Positions 34,157 through 41,047 of a stretch of DNA of 41,047 nucleotides are shown one piece after another. The notes beneath the pieces are model-generated. The model was given only the letters and a program-made list of their open reading frames with translations, did not search any database and had not been told where the DNA came from. The position numbers and the translations under genes were made by a program. Positions within the stretch are counted from its first letter, which is position 1, and each line of letters starts with the position of its first letter. The stretch is from Pseudomonadota bacterium (GTDB taxonomy: Bacteria > Pseudomonadota > Alphaproteobacteria > Caulobacterales > Caulobacteraceae), in the NCBI GenBank assembly GCA_023451375.1, contig JAEXZS010000056.1:1-41047 (forward strand). Direction: 5' to 3'.

Positions 34157-34954
34157 TCAGATCGGCTGCAGCGTCGCGCGCGTCCAGGCCGCCCTCAGCG
34201 TCGTCGCCATCGCCTCATCGAGCGAATAGGTCTGCCCGTCGATGGCGGCCACCGGGCAGACCGGGGTGGCGCTGTTGCAGATGAAGGCCCCGTCGAAGCG
34301 CGACAGCTCGGCACGCGGAATGGGCCGCGTCGCCTGCGCCACGCCTGCGGCCTTCAGCTCCGTCTGAAGCACCGCCTGCGTCACCCCCGCCAGCATCGGC
34401 GCCTCGGGCCAGACGACGCCGCCGTCTTTGATGAAGCCGATGTTCCACAACGAGCCTTCCGACACCCGGCCGTCGCGCGTCAGGAACAGGGCGTCGTCGA
34501 AACCCGCCTTGCGCGCCCGCCGCCTCGCCTGGACCAGGCCCATCGTGGCGACATGCTTCAGGTGCGGCGCCTCGCGTTCATAGGTCATCGCCGTCAAACG
34601 CACGGTCTCCGCCAGGGGCCGCGGCGGCGGAAACACCGCCGTCATCACCTTCGGCCTCCCTTCCCAGGAGGGCGTTCGATGCCCGATCGCCGGCGAGAAC
34701 AGGCTGATCCGCAGCCAGCAGGCGTCGCGTCCCTGCACGGCGATCCGCATCAGCCGCCGCAGTTCGTCCTCCTCCGGCGCTTCCCCGAACAGTTCTTCCG
34801 CCGACCGCCTGAGACGCGCCAGATGCAGGTCCAGCCCACGCGCCGCGCCGCCCTCGACGCGAAAGGAGGTCAAGGCGCCGTAGTTCACCAGCGCCTGATG
34901 CGTCAGATCTTCGGCGGAGGGCGTCAGGCCGTCGATGAGGATTTCGCCGGCCAT
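34157..34954 (-). CDS. Class IV PLP-dependent aminotransferase
   Basis: 265 residues of fold-type IV (branched-chain aminotransferase / D-amino-acid aminotransferase / 4-amino-4-deoxychorismate lyase). Seen: VNYGALTSFRVEGGAARGLDLHLARLRRSAEELFG, the probable PLP Lys in LKHVATMGLVQARRRARKAGFDDALFL, the Glu of RVSEGSLWNIGFI, and the phosphate-binding GVTQAVLQTEL, with CNSATPVCPVAAIDG near the end. Small size and sequence do not settle the substrate; lyase (PabC) or D-amino-acid transaminase are both possible. The start at 34954 follows GGAGGAA. It starts 34 bases after gyrA and probably belongs to that transcript. Confidence 0.85.
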   Translation of the reverse strand: MAGEILIDGLTPSAEDLTHQALVNYGALTSFRVEGGAARGLDLHLARLRRSAEELFGEAPEEDELRRLMRIAVQGRDACWLRISLFSPAIGHRTPSWEGRPKVMTAVFPPPRPLAETVRLTAMTYEREAPHLKHVATMGLVQARRRARKAGFDDALFLTRDGRVSEGSLWNIGFIKDGGVVWPEAPMLAGVTQAVLQTELKAAGVAQATRPIPRAELSRFDGAFICNSATPVCPVAAIDGQTYSLDEAMATTLRAAWTRATLQPI

Positions 34955-34988
34955 CAGTTCCTCCCGCTCCCCGCTACGCGATGGAGGG

Positions 34989-37766
<2,778 letters not shown>

Positions 37767-37837
37767 GGAAGCGTGGCTTTATTCGGCCGGAATCGGAACG
37801 TGATCCGCTGTTCCGGTTTCTAGCATCCGGGGGCTGT

Positions 37838-37857
37838 GGTGGCAAAGCGAAGCCACC
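37838..37857. repeat. Small hairpin in the gyrA-sodC divergent gap
   Basis: Inverted repeat GGTGGC (37838-37843) with GCCACC (37852-37857) around AAAGCGAA. It lies in the 123-base space holding both promoters, and its centre shares GCGAAGCC with the tandem repeats after sodC. It might be a copy of a dispersed element or a leader hairpin of sodC or gyrA. No clear -35/-10 pair is recognised for either gene. Confidence 0.35.
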
Positions 37858-37889
37858 CCTCGAAGCCCGTTCAGAACAAGGATTTCGAC

Positions 37890-38462
37890 ATGCGCGCCAT
37901 CGCTTTGACCGGCCTTCTCGCCATCGCCGCCCCGCTGGCCCTCGCGGCCTGCGCTTCCGACGCCACTTCGACCCAGCCGATCGCCAGCCGGGCCGAGGTC
38001 GGGGCCGGCGGCCAGGCGGTCCTGATCAACGGCCAGGGCCAGCAGATCGGCCGCGTCGAACTGCGCCAGGGCGCCACCGGCCTGCTGATCAAGGTCGAGG
38101 CCTCGGGCCTGACGCCGGGCTGGCACGGCATTCACATCCACGCCACCGGCGCCTGCGAGGCGCCCTTCACCTCGTCGGGCGCTCACATCAACCATGGCCA
38201 GCCGGCGGCGCCGCACGGCCTGCTGAACACCAACGGCCCGGACGACGGCGACCTGCCCAACGTCTTCGCCGGCGCGGACGGCAAGGTGAACGCCGAACTG
38301 TTCACCACCCGCGCCCGCATCTCGGCGCACGGCCCCGGTCAATGGCTGTGGGACGAGGACGGCTCGGCCATCATCATCCACGCCAACGCCGACGACCACA
38401 ACAGCCAGCCGATCGGCGGCGCCGGCGATCGCGTCGCCTGCGCGGCGCTCCGCGCGAGCTGA
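37890..38462 (+). CDS. sodC: Cu/Zn superoxide dismutase-like lipoprotein
   Basis: 190 residues of the SodC family, which removes superoxide in the periplasm or at the cell surface. A lipoprotein signal MRAIALTGLLAIAAPLALAAC has the Cys at residue 21. Copper-ligand motif GIHIHATGAC, AHINHGQPAAPHG, and IIIHANADDH are present, with the disulfide pair in GACEAP and RVACA. However, the zinc-ligand His usually in HxGDLPN is Asp here (GPDDGDLPN), so zinc binding may be altered. The start at 37890 follows AAGGA; an in-frame ATG at 37836 adds 18 residues before the signal and is rejected. It is followed by the tandem hairpin repeats. Confidence 0.88.
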   Translation: MRAIALTGLLAIAAPLALAACASDATSTQPIASRAEVGAGGQAVLINGQGQQIGRVELRQGATGLLIKVEASGLTPGWHGIHIHATGACEAPFTSSGAHINHGQPAAPHGLLNTNGPDDGDLPNVFAGADGKVNAELFTTRARISAHGPGQWLWDEDGSAIIIHANADDHNSQPIGGAGDRVACAALRAS

Positions 38463-38469
38463 CGCCACG

Positions 38470-38640
38470 GGGCTCAAGCAGGGCGGGCGACCGCCCGATA
38501 GCCCCGCAGGGTCCGACGGGCTCAAGCAGGGCGAAGCCCGATAGCCCGCAGAGTCCCACGGGCTCAAGCAGGGCGAAGCCCGATAGCCCGTAGAGTCCGA
38601 CGGGCTCAAGTAGGGCGAAGCCCGATAGCCCAAAGAATCA
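38470..38640. repeat. Four tandem 42-48 bp hairpin repeats
   Basis: Four copies start at 38470 (48 bases), 38518 (42), 38560 (42) and 38602 (about 42). Each has GGGCTCAAG(C/T)AGGGC, then GAAGCCCGATAGCCC and a short variable spacer. Each copy folds into an outer stem GGGCT/AGCCC with an inner GGGC-TTC-GCCC hairpin (read on the minus strand). Copy 1 replaces the inner hairpin with GGGC-GGTC-GCCC, so pairing is kept. The array fills the gap between the convergent sodC and the EamA gene and runs into the latter's stop. It may act as a two-way terminator. A 42-base period keeps one 14-residue peptide period in any frame. Confidence 0.9.
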
Positions 38641-39558
38641 AGCCTTGGCGGCGCCGGCGCGCAGGCCGCGCTCCGCCAGGGCCACCACCGCCACGCCCCC
38701 CATGGCCAGGGCCGCGCCGGTCAGGATCTGCGGCGTCAGCACATCGCCCATGAAGCCCCAGCCGATCAGCATCGACACCACCGGCGTCACCAGCAGATAG
38801 GGCGTCACCCGTCCCGCCTCGCGCCGCTGCACCAGCCAGAACAGCAGGGTGGTCGCCAGCACCGACGATACGATCCCCGCCCACAGCAGCGAGGCCCAGA
38901 CCAGCGGCGCGGCCTGGGTCACGGCCTCCATCTGCCCCTGCTCGAACACGGCCGAGCCGAAGGCCATCACGGGAAGGGCGCCCAGCGCCAGCAGCCCTTG
39001 CATCTTCAGCGGCGGAATGGAGGTGGTGCGCCGCGCCACCACCGTCGTGATGGCCCACGCCGCGCCGGCGGCGATGGCCACCAGGATGGCCCGCCAATCC
39101 TGCAGGGCGTGCGCGTCCAGCGTCATCCACGCGACGCCCAGGAAGGCCACGATCATGCCGGCCATCGCCGCCTTGCCCAGACGCTCGCCCAGCAGCAGGA
39201 AGGCGAACAGGGTGGTGAACGGAATCCACAACTGGTTCGCCACCGTCACCGGACTGACGTCGGTCGCCAGCCAGTACGCCACATAGGCCAGGCCGTACTG
39301 GATCGGGCCGCCCACCAGGACGATGATCAGCAGGCTCTTCCAGTCCGGAAACGGCGGCCGCACGAAAGCCACCAGACACAGGCTGGCGATGCCGAAACGG
39401 ATCGCCCCCACCAGCAGCGGCGGCAGGGTCTCCGTCGCCAGCTTGGCCCCGGCGTTGTTCACCCCCCACACCACGATGATCGCCGCGATCGCGGCGATCT
39501 CCAGCCCGGTGAGGGCGTGAGGCTTGGCGGGCGGCGGCGTGGAAGTCGAGGTTGTCAT
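38638..39558 (-). CDS. EamA/DMT-family transporter
   Basis: 306 residues with about ten membrane helices arranged as two EamA repeats (about 18-145 and 160-290), as in RhtA-like exporters of amino acids or other metabolites. Seen: LTGLEIAAIAAIIVVWGVNNAGAKLA (typical first helix with the VWG-N motif), VAYWLATDVSPVTVANQLWIPFTTLFAFLLLGERL ending repeat 1, and LLVTPVVSMLIGWGFMGDVLTPQILTGAALAMGGVAV ending repeat 2. The N-terminus is Thr/Pro-rich (MTTSTSTPPPAKPHA). The start at 39558 gives normal length. It is 124 bases downstream of ssb, separated by hairpins. The substrate is unknown. Confidence 0.9.
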   Translation of the reverse strand: MTTSTSTPPPAKPHALTGLEIAAIAAIIVVWGVNNAGAKLATETLPPLLVGAIRFGIASLCLVAFVRPPFPDWKSLLIIVLVGGPIQYGLAYVAYWLATDVSPVTVANQLWIPFTTLFAFLLLGERLGKAAMAGMIVAFLGVAWMTLDAHALQDWRAILVAIAAGAAWAITTVVARRTTSIPPLKMQGLLALGALPVMAFGSAVFEQGQMEAVTQAAPLVWASLLWAGIVSSVLATTLLFWLVQRREAGRVTPYLLVTPVVSMLIGWGFMGDVLTPQILTGAALAMGGVAVVALAERGLRAGAAKA

Positions 39559-39631
39559 GCCGGCCCCATGCCACATCCGCCGGCGCGCCGCGCCTCAATC
39601 TGCATGACGGGGTGTTGCGCCGAACATGACA

Positions 39632-39660
39632 AAGGCGCGCGAGCAGAGCCCGCGCGCCTT
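39632..39660 (-). terminator. Strong hairpin after ssb
   Basis: Perfect 10-bp stem AAGGCGCGCG (39632-39641) with CGCGCGCCTT (39651-39660) around a 9-base loop, about 23 bases past the ssb stop, followed on the minus strand by only TTTGT. It is probably the end of the ssb transcript. Confidence 0.65.
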
Positions 39661-39681
39661 CCGCTCGGGGAGAGCGGTTTT
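39661..39681 (+). terminator. Short hairpin next to the ssb stop
   Basis: CCGCTC (39661-39666) pairs with GAGCGG (39672-39677) around GGGGA, followed on the plus strand by TTTT. On the minus strand it is a second hairpin directly after the ssb stop. It could block readthrough into ssb from the plus strand, or stabilise the ssb mRNA end. Confidence 0.4.
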
Positions 39682-39682
39682 C

Positions 39683-40177
39683 CTAGAACGGGATGTCGTC
39701 GTTCAGGTCATAGCTTTCCTTGGGGCCCGAGGGCTTGTTGGCCCCGCCGGTGGAGAAGCCGGAGGAATAGTCGTCATCGCCGCCACGTCCGCCGCCGTAG
39801 CCGCCGCCCTGAGACGCGCCGTCGGAACGGCCGCCCAGCATGGTCAGCTCACCCTTGAAGCGGCTGACCACGATCTCGGTCGAATACTTCTCGACGCCCT
39901 GCTGATCGGTCCATTTGCGGGTCTGCAGCGCGCCCTCGATGTAGACGGTCGAGCCCTTCTTCACATAGTTCTCGACCACCTTGACGATGTTGTCGTTGAA
40001 GATGACCACCCGGTGCCACTCGGTCTTCTCCTTGCGCTCGCCCGAGGACTTGTCGCGCCAGGTTTCCGACGTCGCGATCGACAGGTTGGCGATGCGGTCG
40101 CCGTTCGGCATGGAGCGGATCTCGGGATCGCGGCCCAGGTTGCCGACCAGAATGACCTTGTTGACGCTGCCCGCCAT
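39683..40177 (-). CDS. ssb: Single-stranded DNA-binding protein
   Basis: 164 residues. The OB-fold (1-110) has MAGSVNKVILVGNLGRDPEIRSMPNGDRIANLSIAT, WRDKSSGERKEKTEWHRVVIFN and GSTVYIEGALQTRKW; a flexible Gly-rich linker (GGGYGGGRGG) leads to the acidic tip DLNDDIPF, which recruits repair and replication partners. It coats ssDNA as a tetramer. The ATG at 40177 follows GAAGGAA. The upstream region holds a complete alphaproteobacterial SOS box at 40311-40325, so LexA control is likely. It is followed by two hairpins. Confidence 0.97.
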   Translation of the reverse strand: MAGSVNKVILVGNLGRDPEIRSMPNGDRIANLSIATSETWRDKSSGERKEKTEWHRVVIFNDNIVKVVENYVKKGSTVYIEGALQTRKWTDQQGVEKYSTEIVVSRFKGELTMLGGRSDGASQGGGYGGGRGGDDDYSSGFSTGGANKPSGPKESYDLNDDIPF

Positions 40178-40310
40178 GGAAACTTCCTTCTCGTATGGGC
40201 GGGCGATTCCTTCGCCCGGCCCGCAATTCAGCCTGATGTCTTAAGCTCAGGACGGCGCGCCGCCATCCCGCTTTCGACGCCGGGCCCGCCAAACCGGTGG
40301 ATTAACGAAT

Positions 40311-40325
40311 GTTCCACCTTTGTTC
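40311..40325. promoter_or_regulatory. LexA (SOS) box
   Basis: Exact GTTC-N7-GTTC direct repeat (GTTCCACCTTTGTTC), the LexA-binding consensus of Alphaproteobacteria. It lies 134 bases upstream of the ssb start and 25 bases past the stop of the next gene on the same strand, so ssb is the probable target. In Caulobacter, ssb and the divergent uvrA share such a box; here uvrA is not the neighbour. Confidence 0.75.
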
Positions 40326-40349
40326 GCCGCACGCAAGCCCGGTCCACCG

Positions 40350-40772
40350 TCACTCCGGACTGGGCGCCACCGCGACGGGACGGCCGACATCGTCGCGCTG
40401 GATGGCGCCGGGAATGGCCAGACGACCGTCTCCCGTGCGGGCCATGGCGAAGAAGCGGCTGCCGGTCAGGCTCTGGCCGAACTTCACGCCCTCGCGGTCG
40501 ATGAAGATGAAGCGCTCCTGATAGGCGCCCGTGATCTCCTGGTTCGACCCGCCCATGCGCAGGAAGCGAAGGCGCATCTCCTCCAGCCGCGCGGCGCAGT
40601 GTTCGATCTGCGGCTGGTCGCGGGCGACCACCTCCAGGCGCGGCGCCTCGCCCTCCGGCGCGGCGACGAAATAGCAGACGCCCGGCTCGAAGGTGAAATC
40701 CGGGCCGTTGCTGCAGGCTCCCGCGGCCAGGGTCCCGGCGGCGATCACGGCGGCGGTGAGAACGGCGCGCAT
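40350..40772 (-). CDS. Hypothetical lipoprotein
   Basis: 140 residues with a lipoprotein signal MRAVLTAAVIAAGTLAAGACS (lipobox AGAC, Cys at about residue 20). The mature part reads NGPDFTFEPGVCYFVAAPEGEAPRLEVVARDQPQIEHCAARLEEMRLRFLRMGG and ends VGRPVAVAPSPE, suggesting one small soluble domain with two further cysteines (GVCYF, EHCAAR). I do not recognise a family. The ATG overlaps the stop of the preceding gene (TGATG), so the two are translationally coupled and probably act together in the envelope. Confidence 0.75.
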   Translation of the reverse strand: MRAVLTAAVIAAGTLAAGACSNGPDFTFEPGVCYFVAAPEGEAPRLEVVARDQPQIEHCAARLEEMRLRFLRMGGSNQEITGAYQERFIFIDREGVKFGQSLTGSRFFAMARTGDGRLAIPGAIQRDDVGRPVAVAPSPE

Positions 40773-41047
40773 CAGTTCAGTCCCGGGAATTGGCAGTTGC
40801 GGTCCTGCTCCGCCAGGGTGCGGAAGCGGTTGTTGTCGCTCGACTGTTCAACCCGTCGCGGCACCAGGCGCAGGGTCGCGTCGCCCCAGCGGCCGTAGAG
40901 CGCCTCGCCCGGACGCACGCAGGTTCCCGAATACAGCGCCTGCACGCAGGCGTTCAGGCTCATGCCGTTCGACAGCACGCGCCAGTCCGAGCCGGTATGC
41001 CGCAGGCACGGCGCGCCGGCGGCCGGCGCGGGCGCAGGGACCGGGCG
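40772..41047 (-). CDS. Hypothetical protein, 5' end beyond window
   Basis: 91 codons are visible and the frame stays open to the right edge. It begins inside a Pro/Ala-rich stretch (RPVPAPAPAAGAPCL) and continues GSDWRVLSNGMSLNACVQALYSGTCVRPGEALYGRWGDATLRLVPRRVEQ, ending DRNCQFPGLN. Four cysteines spread through a short domain suggest an exported, disulfide-bonded protein. Internal GTG or ATG codons (40978, 40963) could serve as starts but the upstream frame has a plausible linker. Its stop overlaps the following lipoprotein start by one base. No family recognised. Confidence 0.65.
   Translation of the reverse strand, partial: RPVPAPAPAAGAPCLRHTGSDWRVLSNGMSLNACVQALYSGTCVRPGEALYGRWGDATLRLVPRRVEQSSDNNRFRTLAEQDRNCQFPGLN

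Noticed and set aside
34640..34690. Palindromic repeat insertion in the aminotransferase gene (TPSWEGRPK wording)
   Set aside because: The pairing is short and the segment fits the family's normal length and a following PPPRPL-type block, so it is probably native.
38463..38633. A real protein with 14-residue repeats (GYRASPCLSP type)
   Set aside because: The peptide period follows only from the 42-base DNA repeat; the first copy has 48 bases, and the frame runs antisense into sodC.
38470..38640. CRISPR array
   Set aside because: Units are directly adjacent with near-identical spacers of about 12 bases, each unit is a hairpin, and no cas genes are nearby.

Overview
The window is high-GC alphaproteobacterial chromosome, most likely Brevundimonas or a close Caulobacterales relative. 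I infer this from the gene content (TorF-type porin, FixL/FixJ-like pair, SUV3-like helicase followed by an S4 protein, M20-astA-astD-astB cluster, HspQ, Caulobacter-type chemoreceptor), the GTTC-N7-GTTC SOS box, frequent TTG starts, and GyrA residues Ala/Met at the two quinolone-contact positions. No database was searched.

Layout. 1-4265: a chemoreceptor (3' end off the window) and a TorF-type porin on the minus strand, divergent from a membrane histidine kinase and a FixJ-type regulator. The 333-bp gap between them carries one GTACGTAG-like site facing each way, which suggests one regulon. 4300-8471: SUV3-like RNA helicase, Hsp15-like S4 protein, a disordered small protein and a ROK sugar kinase. 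8494-16242: a degenerate tRNA-Lys-like sequence at one end and an intact tRNA-Lys(TTT) at the other, both in the same orientation. Between them lie small hypothetical genes, a secreted alpha/beta hydrolase with a palindromic operator in its promoter, a membrane protein and a complete Mfd-like translocase. This has the geometry of an old tRNA-integrated island without its integrase.

16339-23880: an alpha-methylacyl-CoA racemase-like protein, a small lipoprotein, and the outer-membrane assembly pair TamA/TamB. 23877-24218: ArsC-like reductase, convergent. 24375-29380: a tightly coupled M20 hydrolase-astA-astD-astB operon for arginine succinylation and breakdown. astC and astE are not here, and the M20 hydrolase is a candidate stand-in for AstE. 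Convergent with it are phenylalanine 4-hydroxylase and HspQ.

30766-37766: a Ppx/GppA phosphatase, then a minus-strand run of gyrA, a class IV aminotransferase, coaD and two tandem exported cyclophilins. 37890-41047: a SodC-like lipoprotein, four 42-48 bp hairpin-forming tandem repeats, an EamA transporter, ssb with an upstream SOS box, and two translationally coupled small envelope genes running off the right edge.

The points most worth following up are the FixJ-like divergent control region, the tRNA-Lys-bounded island with its Mfd-like protein, the operator at 9712-9730, the hairpin repeat array with a compensatory change, the twin cyclophilins with a conserved cysteine pair, and the ast operon lacking astE.
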